In this document: positions 1 to 8,965 of the stretch, one piece after another | Numbering within the stretch: position 1 is the first letter of the stretch | Layout: the number at the start of each line of letters is the position of its first letter | Source of the DNA: Candidatus Thioglobus sp. NP1 | GTDB taxonomy: Bacteria; Pseudomonadota; Gammaproteobacteria; PS1; Pseudothioglobaceae | Direction: 5' to 3' | Assembly: GCF_003326015.1 (NCBI RefSeq) | Contig: NZ_CP023860.1 | Coordinates: 310,001 to 374,000 of the forward strand | DNA: 64,000 bases | Program-made: the position numbers and the translations under genes | The notes under the pieces: generated by a model | What the model was told of the DNA's origin: nothing | What the model saw: only the letters and a program-made list of their open reading frames with translations | The model's database searches: none

Positions 1-912
1 TAATTTTGGATTTAAGGCGTCTCTCATCCAATCTCCTAGTAGGTTAATTGACAAAGCTAATACGATTAAAAAGATAGCTGGAAAAAATGTAATCCACCAT
101 TCACCTGAAAATAAAAAACTATTTCCAAACCTAATTAATGTTCCTAGTGAAGGGGTAGTAGGGGGCACTCCTACACCTAAAAAACTTAGTGTAGACTCAG
201 TGATTATTGCAAGAGCCAATCCTATTGTAGCAATCACTAAGAGGGGTCTGAGTATGTTTGGTAAAATATGTTTAAACATAATAAGGATGTTTGATAATCC
301 TATAATTCTCGAAGCTGATACGTATTCTTTATTTTTTTCAACTAAAGTAGACGCCCTAGAAACTCTGGCAAATTGAGGCCATTCAGAGATACCTATTGCA
401 AAAATTAATACGTATATCGCCATATCATTATGCATCGATTGTGAGATGACTGACTTAGCAATGCCATTTACCAGCAAGGCCATCAGAATGCTTGGTATCG
501 TTAATTGGACATCTGTAATTCGCATGACAACTATCTCGTATTTACCACCTATATAACCAGCAGTAACACCAAGGAATACCCCAAGAATCATAGCAAAAAG
601 TATCGATGCAAATCCCACAATTAATGAAATCCTTGAACCGTAGATAATTGTTGAGAGCATATCTCTTCCTTGCTGATCCGTTCCAAGAAGAAAACTTGAG
701 CTGCCTCCCTCAGACCAAGAAGGTGGAGTAAAAGCATCCATTAATGAAACTGTAGCTGGGTCAAAAGGATTGTAGGGTGAGACTAATCCAGCAAAAGTGG
801 AACAAAGAAAAATAATGAATAAAATTGTAGAAGAGATAATCGCAATTTTTGAATTAAAAAAACTATAACCTATATCTGTATCATAAATTTTATTAAAGGT
901 TTTGTATAACAT
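1..912 (-). CDS. Peptide ABC transporter permease, DppC/OppC type (3' end outside window)
   Basis: Second inner-membrane permease of a di/oligopeptide ABC importer. The frame reads from an ATG at 912 (MLYKTFNKIYDTDIGYSFFN) to the window edge, 304 codons without a stop. The visible C-terminal part reads LLGDWMRDALNPKL, the conserved end of DppC/OppC proteins, so very little is missing. A cytoplasmic N-terminus with one membrane segment is followed by the FLLGTDQQGRDMLS motif typical of DppC and then further hydrophobic segments. The start lies 2 nt after the stop of the upstream DppB-like gene, so the two are probably translationally coupled. Substrate preference cannot be read from the sequence. 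ATPase genes are not visible and may lie beyond the edge. Confidence 0.9.
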   Translation of the reverse strand, partial: MLYKTFNKIYDTDIGYSFFNSKIAIISSTILFIIFLCSTFAGLVSPYNPFDPATVSLMDAFTPPSWSEGGSSSFLLGTDQQGRDMLSTIIYGSRISLIVGFASILFAMILGVFLGVTAGYIGGKYEIVVMRITDVQLTIPSILMALLVNGIAKSVISQSMHNDMAIYVLIFAIGISEWPQFARVSRASTLVEKNKEYVSASRIIGLSNILIMFKHILPNILRPLLVIATIGLALAIITESTLSFLGVGVPPTTPSLGTLIRFGNSFLFSGEWWITFFPAIFLIVLALSINLLGDWMRDALNPKL

Positions 913-914
913 CT

Positions 915-1892
915 CTAGCCCGCCTCTTCTTTAAGTCTTATTCTTGGGTCAATAAAATAATATGTGATATCAACAATGAAATTTATCATAACAAAAATAA
1001 AAGCAACCATAATCATATAGGCTGACATTATTGGTATGTCAACAAAGTAGACTGCGTTAATAAAAAGAAGCCCCATACCAGGCCACTGGAAAACTGTTTC
1101 AGTAATAATTGAAAAGGCTATTAAAGTTCCAATGTTAATTCCAGTAATAGTAATTACTGGTATTAAGCCATTTTTAAGAGCATGCTTATAATTGATAGTG
1201 TTTCTTTTAATACCTCTTGCTCTAGCGAATTTAATATAATCGGTTTGTAATATTTCCATCATTTCTGCACGAACTAGTCTAATGACATATGTCATTTGAA
1301 ATAAACTTAAGGTGACTGAGGGCAATATTAATGCCTTTAGTCCTGAGGGGGTTAAAAAACCTGTTGCCCAGAAACCTAATTGCACAACCTCACCTCTTCC
1401 AAAAGAAGGGAGGACCCCTAGTATTACAGAGAACAAGTAAATTAACATTATTCCGATAATGAATGTAGGAAGAGAGACGCCAGCTAGTGATACTACTAGG
1501 ATGACATTTGAAATAAAGCTATCCCTATGGATACCAGTATAAACACCCAAAATGACGCCAGTTATTATCGCAAGTAAAGCCGACACAAATACTAACTCTA
1601 GAGTTGCTGGCATTCGTTCTGCAATAAGATCAGAAACCTCTCTTTTTAATTGATAAGATATACCAAAATCACCTTGGATAACATTACCTAAAAATCTTGA
1701 GAATTGAATATAGACAGGATCGTTTAATCCTAAAATCTCCCTAACCTCAGCTTGTCTTTCATATGAGGCATCTATTCCAGTCATGCTATTTACAGGGTCT
1801 CCAACAAAATTGAATAAAGAAAAGGAAACAAAGGCAACAACAATCATTACAAGAACAGATTGGAAAAGCCTTTTAAAAAAATAGATAAACAT
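915..1892 (-). CDS. Peptide ABC transporter permease, DppB/OppB type
   Basis: 325 aa, the normal length for DppB/OppB permeases. It begins with one membrane helix (FFKRLFQSVLVMIVVAFVSF), then the periplasmic segment seen in this family (ASYERQAEVREILGLNDPVY and QFSRFLGNVIQGDFGISYQ), then five further helices. The EAA loop that contacts the ATPase is near residues 205-240 (RAEMMEILQTDYIKFARARG). It would form the heterodimeric channel with the DppC-like protein encoded 2 nt downstream. It lies downstream of the binding-protein gene, separated by a strong stem-loop. The family is clear; whether it carries dipeptides or oligopeptides is not. Confidence 0.93.
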   Translation of the reverse strand: MFIYFFKRLFQSVLVMIVVAFVSFSLFNFVGDPVNSMTGIDASYERQAEVREILGLNDPVYIQFSRFLGNVIQGDFGISYQLKREVSDLIAERMPATLELVFVSALLAIITGVILGVYTGIHRDSFISNVILVVSLAGVSLPTFIIGIMLIYLFSVILGVLPSFGRGEVVQLGFWATGFLTPSGLKALILPSVTLSLFQMTYVIRLVRAEMMEILQTDYIKFARARGIKRNTINYKHALKNGLIPVITITGINIGTLIAFSIITETVFQWPGMGLLFINAVYFVDIPIMSAYMIMVAFIFVMINFIVDITYYFIDPRIRLKEEAG

Positions 1893-1939
1893 GGATGAAT
1901 AGAGATGAAAAGGGAGTTATGTTACATTAACTTAAAGTG

Positions 1940-1969
1940 TTTTTCTGGCCAGATAACTGGCCAGAAAAA
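1940..1969 (-). promoter_or_regulatory. Stem-loop between binding-protein and permease genes
   Basis: A perfect inverted repeat, CTGGCCAG / ATAA loop / CTGGCCAG (1945-1964), is extended by T5 on one side and A5 on the other to a 13-bp stem. On the transcribed minus strand no U-tract follows the stem, so it is not a canonical terminator. Its place between a solute-binding protein gene and its permeases fits an element that protects or trims the 3' end of the abundant binding-protein mRNA, as known in other ABC operons. That role is inferred. Confidence 0.7.
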
Positions 1970-1981
1970 ATATAAACTATG

Positions 1982-3556
1982 TTAGTTTACGTTGGCAAAT
2001 CTAAATAATGGTTCGTTGTTCATTCTAATTGGAACATCGACATTACCTTTAGATGCTTGGTTAACAACTTGGTGATGTAAAGGTAGATATGTTACATCGT
2101 CTTGAGTAATATCCCAAGCCTCTGCAATCATAGCATTTCTTTTATCTAAGTCAGTTTCAACACCCATTGCCGCAACTAATTCGTCGACTCTAGCGTTATT
2201 GAAATTTACTTTATTCCAGCTACCAGAGCTTTCAAACAAGTATGAATATACATAGTGACTGTCAAAAGTTGGGACACCCCAACCTAACATATACATATCA
2301 CTAGTCATACCATTAGCATCACCCTCTTTTACTTCAGAGAAATGCTGACTCTTAGTTTTTGCATCAAGGTTTACTGTAACACCAATTTTTGCAAACATAC
2401 TAATAGCTGCTACACAAATTGCTTCATCATTGATGTAACGATCATTAGGACAATCCAAAGTGACTTCAAAACCATCAGGATAACCTGCTTCAGCTAAAAG
2501 TTTCTTTGATGTCATAGGATCGTAAGCCATTCTTTCATCACGAGCCGCTGTATGACCATTAACACCTGGAGCAGTAATAATACCTGCTGGTACACTTTGA
2601 CCTCTCATGACCTTATCCTTAATAGCTTCCATATCTAAAGCATGGTACATCGCCAGACGAACTCTTTTATCTGCAAAAGGATTTTTTCCTTTAATATTAG
2701 ATGAATTTAATTCAGCTGAACCTTGATCCATACCAAAGAAAATAGTCCTATTTTGAGGAGTCATTTTCACAGCATGACTTGATGAAGAGTCGATTCTTTT
2801 AATATCTTGAACCGGCACAACGTTAGTATAATCGATCTCTCCTGAAAGAAGCGCCGCAACTCTTGTTGCATCATTCTTAATTGGGAGTAATTCAATTTTA
2901 TCTAAATTGTGAGTATAGTGATTTCCCCACCAGTTATTATTTTTTTCAAAAACAGTTCTTACGTCCTGCTCTCTAAAAGTAATTTCAAATGGGCCAGTTC
3001 CATTCGCATTGGATGCACAATAAGATGTTTCACCTGCATCCCAATTGTATGAAGCTTCACAGCCATTCGCTTTTGCCCAAGATTCAGACATTACAAATAT
3101 CTGAGTCAGTTGGTTCAAAAGAATTGGATTTGGTCCATCAGTTTTTATTTCAACAGTATGATCATCAATTGCTCTTGCTGATTTAACACTCTTAATTAAA
3201 TCAACCATATCAGATGGAGCAGTTCTTGCTCTATTGACACTAAAAGCAATATCACCTGCTGTCAAGGCTGATCCATCATGAAATGTCACACCTCTTCGAA
3301 CATTAAATACCCATGTATCGTCAGCTGTAGTAGTCCATGACTCAGCTAGCTGAGGAAGTACCTCCATATTAATGCCTGGAGTTACCAAGCCTTCATATAT
3401 TTGACGAGAAACCATGTGTGTTGGTCCTTCATTTTGAGCATGCGGATCAAGAGTTAAAGAATCACCAGGCATCGACCATTTAATCGAATTTGCAAAAGCC
3501 GGTGAAAAAATACCCATAATTAGCAATGACAAAACAATGCTTATAATTTTTTTCAT
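1982..3556 (-). CDS. Periplasmic peptide-binding protein, DppA/OppA family (SBP_bac_5)
   Basis: 524 aa with a cleavable signal peptide (MKKIISIVLSLLIMGIFSPAFA, cut likely before NS). The mature protein has the family 5 binding-protein pattern: SMPGDSLTLDPHAQNEGPTH near the start, the VFNVRRGVTFHDGSALTAGD segment that marks this family, and the PLFRFANVN C-terminus. It captures peptides in the periplasm and delivers them to the permeases encoded downstream. It is first in the operon, behind a good sigma70 promoter with a hairpin at the mRNA 5' end. Upstream TTTAGGAGAAAAAAATG gives a clear ribosome-binding site. Two cysteines (in ANGCEASYN and SYCASNA) could form a disulfide. Substrate not determinable. 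Confidence 0.93.
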   Translation of the reverse strand: MKKIISIVLSLLIMGIFSPAFANSIKWSMPGDSLTLDPHAQNEGPTHMVSRQIYEGLVTPGINMEVLPQLAESWTTTADDTWVFNVRRGVTFHDGSALTAGDIAFSVNRARTAPSDMVDLIKSVKSARAIDDHTVEIKTDGPNPILLNQLTQIFVMSESWAKANGCEASYNWDAGETSYCASNANGTGPFEITFREQDVRTVFEKNNNWWGNHYTHNLDKIELLPIKNDATRVAALLSGEIDYTNVVPVQDIKRIDSSSSHAVKMTPQNRTIFFGMDQGSAELNSSNIKGKNPFADKRVRLAMYHALDMEAIKDKVMRGQSVPAGIITAPGVNGHTAARDERMAYDPMTSKKLLAEAGYPDGFEVTLDCPNDRYINDEAICVAAISMFAKIGVTVNLDAKTKSQHFSEVKEGDANGMTSDMYMLGWGVPTFDSHYVYSYLFESSGSWNKVNFNNARVDELVAAMGVETDLDKRNAMIAEAWDITQDDVTYLPLHHQVVNQASKGNVDVPIRMNNEPLFRFANVN

Positions 3557-3606
3557 TTTTTTCTCCTAAATAAACGCCTAAGATAAGACGCAACAAATTT
3601 TTCAAT

Positions 3607-3636
3607 AAAAAAACCAGCTAATAGAACATTCGCTGG
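3607..3636 (-). promoter_or_regulatory. 5'-terminal leader hairpin with U-tract (possible attenuator) of the binding-protein operon
   Basis: On the minus strand CCAGC (3636-3632) pairs with GCTGG (3618-3614), extended inside by a short AAT/ATT helix, and is followed at once by seven T (3613-3607). This has the form of an intrinsic terminator, but it begins only about two bases after the predicted transcription start and about 50 nt upstream of the binding-protein start codon. It may be an attenuator or a 5' stabilising hairpin. The structure is visible; the function is inferred. A similar arrangement is seen in front of the proteorhodopsin gene. Confidence 0.6.
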
Positions 3637-3644
3637 CTGTTAAC

Positions 3645-3673
3645 ACTATATAGTATCGAAAATGTTAGGTCAA
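3645..3673 (-). promoter_or_regulatory. Sigma70-type promoter of the peptide-transport operon
   Basis: On the minus strand -35 TTGACC (3673-3668), a 17-bp spacer and -10 TATAGT (3650-3645). The predicted start is around 3638. Both boxes are near consensus and spacing is ideal. Confidence 0.7.
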
Positions 3674-3825
3674 GGTTAATTTATTTGAGTAATGCTAATA
3701 ATTTCACAACGTGACAAAATCAAAGCCATTTAAAAAAAACTATCTGTCATAAAAAACCATAATCCTTATATGTGTAATTGGCTGTCTTTAAGCCTATTAT
3801 TTAAACTGACAAAAAATACATATAA

Positions 3826-4407
3826 ATGATGAAAAAAATTCTGACGTTCATAACCCTCCTGATGATTTGTTCATATTCAAATGCGCATAAACCGGTAATG
3901 AATGAAAATTCAAGCTACCCACCTGATGCACCTTATGAGGTTGAAGAACCAGAAATCTCAAAAGCAATATATTCCACACTGACTGGGGATCCTCATTTTT
4001 ATCGGATACAGTCTGAAACTGACTTTAATTTTTATGCAGGTATTCTAGCAGCAAAGATTGGGGAATGTGCACTAGAGGAAAAGTTTTCTTTTGAGGTTTT
4101 AGATTCAGACTTCCATGTTTTATTCGTTGCTGATGGCGAAAACTTTGAGTGGACACCTTGGTATGAAGAATACGGTAAGCAGTGGTATTGGAATGGCCCT
4201 GAGGTTGGAAAAAACTTTCTCTCTGATCGGGTTTTCAAAGCTGGTACCTACTATGTAAGGGTTTTTAATAATTCTAATACTGGCCAATATATTATGGCTA
4301 TTGGTGATATAGAAAAGTTTTCGTTTACTGATATTGTGGGACTAATTTTTTCTATGGGAAAAATCGAAGATGAATTTTGGAATCCAAGTTTATGCCCTAG
4401 TGGCTAA
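3826..4407 (+). CDS. Secreted hypothetical protein, possible PPC-like beta-sandwich
   Basis: 193 aa with an N-terminal signal peptide (MMKKILTFITLLMICSYSNA, cut likely before HKP). The family is not securely recognised. The segment FKAGTYYVRVFNNSNTGQYI MAIGD (about residues 138-162) resembles the closing strands of bacterial pre-peptidase C-terminal (PPC)-type domains, which often have G-T-Y-Y-V-R and G-x-Y-x-L-A-I-G-x patterns. Two cysteines (about C66 and C191) may pair after export. A monocistronic gene whose last 4 bp overlap the convergent ftsK stop. Upstream of the start there is no strong ribosome-binding site. Confidence 0.75.
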   Translation: MMKKILTFITLLMICSYSNAHKPVMNENSSYPPDAPYEVEEPEISKAIYSTLTGDPHFYRIQSETDFNFYAGILAAKIGECALEEKFSFEVLDSDFHVLFVADGENFEWTPWYEEYGKQWYWNGPEVGKNFLSDRVFKAGTYYVRVFNNSNTGQYIMAIGDIEKFSFTDIVGLIFSMGKIEDEFWNPSLCPSG

Positions 4408-6731
4408 GTTTCATCAGGATTAATTGGCTCTGGAGCTAAAACGTCTCTATTGCCTGCGCTATTCATTGAACTAACAATACCACTGGCTTCCATGTCCTCA
4501 ATGATTCTGGCCGCACGATTATAGCCAATACGCATTCTTCTTTGTAGACTAGAAATTGAAGCTCTTCTAGTCGAGGTAACTATTTGAACAGCTTCATCAA
4601 AAAGGGGATCAAGTTCACCAGAAGCTTGGGCTGAATCTTGAGAAGAACCTTCATTTTGAGGTGTCAAAATTCCTGCTAAGTAGTTTGGATTGGAGTTCTT
4701 TTTGAGGTGTTTCACCACCCGAAGTATTTCACTATCCTCAACAAATGCCCCATGAACACGAGTTAGGTGGGTCATACCTGGTGCCATATATAGCATGTCA
4801 CCCATACCCAATAATTGCTCAGCACCAGATTGATCAAGGATGGTTCTAGAATCTGTTTTAGATGAAACTTTAAAAGAAACTCTAGTTGGAATATTTGATT
4901 TAATGAGACCAGTTATAACGTCAACGCTTGGTCTTTGCGTTGCAACAATTAAATGAATTCCTGCCGCACGAGCCTTTTGGGCAATACGAACAATAAGACC
5001 TTCAACACGTTTGGATTTAGCACGATCTTCCTGAGCTAGAGCACCCAACATATCGGCATATTCATCGATAACAATAACAATAAGAGGAAGTGCCTCAAGT
5101 TCTGGATGCTGTTCCCCTTCTTTAGCAGTATCTGGGTTAAACGAAGGATCTAATAATGGTTTGCCACTTGTTTGAGCGCTGGAATGCTTTTCGTTGAATG
5201 ATTCAATATTCCTTACGCCAAATTTTGCAAGAAGGCTATAGCGTCTTTCCATTTCATTAACGCACCACCATAGTGCGCTTGCAGCCTCATTCATATTTGT
5301 GATAACGGGTGTCAATAGGTGGGGAATATCAGCATAAGAGGCAAGTTCAACAATTTTTGGATCAATCATAATTAGCCTAGCCTGCTCAGGGGATGCTTTA
5401 TAAAGGATACTTAGGATAATGGCATTAAGACCTACTGATTTTCCCATGCCAGTTGCTCCAGCAACTAAAAGATGCGGCATCTTAGCAAGATCAACAACTA
5501 CTGGAAAGCCATTAATATCTTTACCAAGGCCCATCGAAAGTATGGATTTAGATTTAATGAAAGTTTCACTAGCAAGTATTTCTTTGAGGCCAATCATTTC
5601 TCTATTATTGTTTGGAATTTCTAGCCCAATAACAGGCTTGCCAGGAATCACATCAACAATTCTTACACTTTCAACAAGTAATGCGCGGGCTAAATCTTTA
5701 TTAAGATTCATAATCTGACTTACCTTGATACCTGGCGCAAGCGATATTTCAAATTGTGTAACAACTGGCCCTGGAGTAACAGCTGTAATAGTTACATCAA
5801 ATCCAAAATCTTTTAATTTAATTTCAACTTGCTGTCCCATCTCAACAAGAAATTCCTCAGTATAACCCAGCCCAGAATTATTGACATCATCAAGAAGAGT
5901 TAGACTTGGAAGTCCAGCTGTTCCAGCAGATTTATAGAGATTACTACTTTCAGCTTTTTTAGGCTTCTCAGCTTTTTTAGGCTTCTCAGCTTTTTTAGGC
6001 TTCTCAGCCTTTTGTGTTTTATCAACTTTCTTTTCTATTGCCTCTGGCTCTGAGTTTTGAGAGTTAATGATTTCAGGCCTGGGCTTTATTTTGCTAGTTT
6101 TTATTGATAAGTCAGTATCAGCTTTTGAGCCTTTTCTTAGGATTGATGAGCCAATGTTTTTCCATGAGGCGCTGGTTGAAACACTAAAGCTCACTAAAAT
6201 AATGCCAACATAAATTATGGTAGATGAGCTTCCAAATAACTCATAAAATACAAGTTCATGCATTGACTTTCCAATCATTCCTCCAGCTAAAAAGGTCTCC
6301 TTGAGTCCTTCCATTATCTTAATTTCTGGAGCAAATTGGTGAGCAAGTGCAGTTGTAAAGAATAACATTACAAAGAATGCAAGAAGTCTAATTATGAAGG
6401 TCAGTTGGCTTTTTTGTTCTTTTTTAGCATCACGGTGAAAGTTATAACCAAGCCAGACTAGGGCTATAGGAATGACATATGAGACATATCCAAGTATCCC
6501 AAGACTTATGTCACTGACATAAGCACCAAATATACCTGCACCATTAGCAACTGGTTTTGCAAGTTCAGCACCACCAGTCCAAGGATCCTCAGAGGAAGTA
6601 TAAGTTATCAATGAAATCAGGAAAACAACCCCTAGTGTTAGGAGTAGTATAAAAATTGCCTCGCTTACAACTTTTGAGCGCGGATTATTTGTGGGGGTAT
6701 TTTCGACCGTGCGTTTATTATTTTTTTTCAA
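4404..6731 (-). CDS. ftsK: DNA translocase FtsK
   Basis: 775 aa. FtsK anchors at the division septum and pumps chromosome termini during segregation, activating XerCD at dif. Membrane segments lie at about residues 24-44, 70-97, 112-132 and 165-185, giving the usual four-helix N-terminal domain. A lysine/proline linker with KAEKPKK repeats (about 241-260) is very short compared with E. coli FtsK. The motor follows: Walker A GATGMGKS (425-432), Walker B LIVIVIDEYAD (about 550-560). The C-terminal gamma winged helix (about 708-770, SISSLQRRMRIGYNRAARII) recognises KOPS sites. The stop overlaps the end of the convergent secreted-protein gene by 4 bp. Confidence 0.96.
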   Translation of the reverse strand: MKKNNKRTVENTPTNNPRSKVVSEAIFILLLTLGVVFLISLITYTSSEDPWTGGAELAKPVANGAGIFGAYVSDISLGILGYVSYVIPIALVWLGYNFHRDAKKEQKSQLTFIIRLLAFFVMLFFTTALAHQFAPEIKIMEGLKETFLAGGMIGKSMHELVFYELFGSSSTIIYVGIILVSFSVSTSASWKNIGSSILRKGSKADTDLSIKTSKIKPRPEIINSQNSEPEAIEKKVDKTQKAEKPKKAEKPKKAEKPKKAESSNLYKSAGTAGLPSLTLLDDVNNSGLGYTEEFLVEMGQQVEIKLKDFGFDVTITAVTPGPVVTQFEISLAPGIKVSQIMNLNKDLARALLVESVRIVDVIPGKPVIGLEIPNNNREMIGLKEILASETFIKSKSILSMGLGKDINGFPVVVDLAKMPHLLVAGATGMGKSVGLNAIILSILYKASPEQARLIMIDPKIVELASYADIPHLLTPVITNMNEAASALWWCVNEMERRYSLLAKFGVRNIESFNEKHSSAQTSGKPLLDPSFNPDTAKEGEQHPELEALPLIVIVIDEYADMLGALAQEDRAKSKRVEGLIVRIAQKARAAGIHLIVATQRPSVDVITGLIKSNIPTRVSFKVSSKTDSRTILDQSGAEQLLGMGDMLYMAPGMTHLTRVHGAFVEDSEILRVVKHLKKNSNPNYLAGILTPQNEGSSQDSAQASGELDPLFDEAVQIVTSTRRASISSLQRRMRIGYNRAARIIEDMEASGIVSSMNSAGNRDVLAPEPINPDET
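5951..6013 (-). repeat. 18-bp tandem repeat encoding the FtsK linker
   Basis: The 18-bp unit CAGCTTTTTTAGGCTTCT (plus-strand reading) occurs three times in a row at 5951-6004, then a partial fourth copy. It encodes KAEKPK-type repeats in the FtsK linker, in frame, so copy-number slippage would change linker length without breaking the gene. Confidence 0.85.
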
Positions 6732-6757
6732 GACAGTTTATAATACTTATTTAATAA

Positions 6758-7732
<975 letters not shown>

Positions 7733-7795
7733 CAGGCTTTACAAGCCTAAATTCAAACGCACTTTTGATTTCCCTTGTGTATAATTACGCGCTTT

Positions 7796-7871
7796 GGCCA
7801 TATAGCTCAGTTGGTAGAGCAAGGGACTGAAAATCCCTGTGTCCCTAGTTCAATTCTAGGTGTGGCCACCA
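7796..7871 (+). tRNA. tRNA-Phe (GAA), CCA encoded
   Basis: 76 nt. Acceptor stem GGCCATA pairs with TGTGGCC (one T-G wobble), then discriminator A and an encoded CCA. D arm GCTC/GAGC, anticodon stem AGGGA/TCCCT with loop CTGAAAA (anticodon GAA), T arm CCTAG/CTAGG with TTCAATT. A -10 box TATAAT at 7780-7785 gives a predicted start about 4 nt before the tRNA; the matching -35 is weak. Confidence 0.97.
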
Positions 7872-7878
7872 TTTTTTT

Positions 7879-7915
7879 AAAGCCGAATCAGACTTATGTT
7901 TAATTCGGCTTTTTT
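7879..7915 (+). terminator. Intrinsic terminator after tRNA-Phe
   Basis: AAAGCCGAAT (7879-7888) pairs with ATTCGGCTTT (7903-7912) across a 14-nt loop and runs into a T-tract (to 7915). It ends the tRNA transcript just before the convergent membrane-protein gene. Confidence 0.85.
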
Positions 7916-7919
7916 ATAA

Positions 7920-8288
7920 CTAGCTAGTAGTGCGTGTTTTCCAAAAGAATAAAGCAGCTAAAAGTAAGGCTGGAATCATTCCCATTGGATCAAAATTTGC
8001 AGCTCTTGTTGAGATATGAAAAACTTGAACTGCCACCAGTGCAAGATTAATGTAGACACCAAAAATCATACCAACTTTATTAATGTTATCCCCTACCCAT
8101 GTTGGTGCCATCCAAGCAAATAATCCTAAGGCAAACAATGGAATTGCTAGTACTTGTCCAAAAGAAACCATGTTTGCAGTTAAAGTCCATCCTGGTCCTT
8201 GAGCAGCCATTTGAGGTGCTACCCAAAACAATGCTGCATAGAGCCATACAAATATTGCTTGTGCTTTAAATAAATTTCCTAAAGTCAT
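7920..8288 (-). CDS. Small four-helix membrane protein of unknown function
   Basis: 122 aa with four predicted membrane segments (about residues 8-28, 42-62, 73-93, 101-118). Family not recognised. It resembles the 121-aa protein at 29232-29597 in length, four-helix layout and local pattern (LFAWMAPTWVGDN here, FWMLPSWTSED there), so the two may be distant paralogs, one in the core genome and one in the island. The ribosome-binding site AAGGAG lies upstream of the start. Single gene between a convergent tRNA and ygfB. Confidence 0.75.
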   Translation of the reverse strand: MTLGNLFKAQAIFVWLYAALFWVAPQMAAQGPGWTLTANMVSFGQVLAIPLFALGLFAWMAPTWVGDNINKVGMIFGVYINLALVAVQVFHISTRAANFDPMGMIPALLLAALFFWKTRTTS

Positions 8289-8404
8289 TTTATTACTCCT
8301 TAAATTATTTAATAAAATCTTTATCCACTCCTTTTTTAAGAAAAAAGAAGTTAATATATTATAAACCTAAAATGGAATGGTTCATTTAGAACCTATTGTT
8401 AGGC

Positions 8405-8962
8405 TTAATGCAAAAGATCTGGGCTAATAAAGTCCTGTTTTGAAGGCTGAAGGGTTTCTTGAATAAAGAGAACACCTATACGAACAAACTCAACAATCTC
8501 ATAAAAGTCTTGAGCATTCTCCTCATTGTCTAATAGGTCAGCATCTAGCTGTGAAATCTCACTAATGTCTTTAATCATTTCTAACACCTCCTCATCTGAG
8601 GTCTCAACTGAGCTAAGTCCAAGACCAACTAATAATCCTTGGCACCATTCAATAAGAGTATTTGCTTGTTCTCTTAAAGAAGACTCATCATCAGCAATAA
8701 CTGGCCAGAAATTGAGTGTTGGGTCAGACAGTTGCTCGCTTGTGTTGTTAAATATTTCTGCAAGTACTTGGTGTGCTTCTTTTTCAATGAGATTGTTTAA
8801 ATCAATAGTCACTAGTATTTCATTGAGCCAATCATCTAGACCGATGTCTTGTTTAACACAATAGAATCCGCACAATAAGCCATGAGCTGATGAGATTGTG
8901 TCATCAGTATTTAGTTTTTGAAGTGCATCCATTGCAAGCTCAAAATTAATAGGCTGGCTCAC
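8405..8962 (-). CDS. ygfB: UPF0149 family protein, YgfB-like
   Basis: 185 aa. The pattern SSAHGLLCGFYCVKQDIGLD (about 20-40) and LIEWCQGLLVGLGLS (about 103-117) matches the YgfB/YecA (UPF0149) helical family, found in gammaproteobacteria next to core genes. The molecular role is not settled in general; YgfB has been linked to regulation in Pseudomonas. It is the last gene of the mltB-like/ruvX/pyrB/ygfB run, 3 nt after the pyrB stop. It lacks the C-terminal SEC-C zinc motif that YecA proteins carry. Confidence 0.8.
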   Translation of the reverse strand: MSQPINFELAMDALQKLNTDDTISSAHGLLCGFYCVKQDIGLDDWLNEILVTIDLNNLIEKEAHQVLAEIFNNTSEQLSDPTLNFWPVIADDESSLREQANTLIEWCQGLLVGLGLSSVETSDEEVLEMIKDISEISQLDADLLDNEENAQDFYEIVEFVRIGVLFIQETLQPSKQDFISPDLLH

Positions 8963-8965
8963 TTT

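Noticed and set aside
7903-7960. Bidirectional terminator also ending the minus-strand 7920 gene
   Set aside because: The hairpin would lie in place, but on the minus strand the stem is followed by TTT and then A's rather than a proper U-tract.
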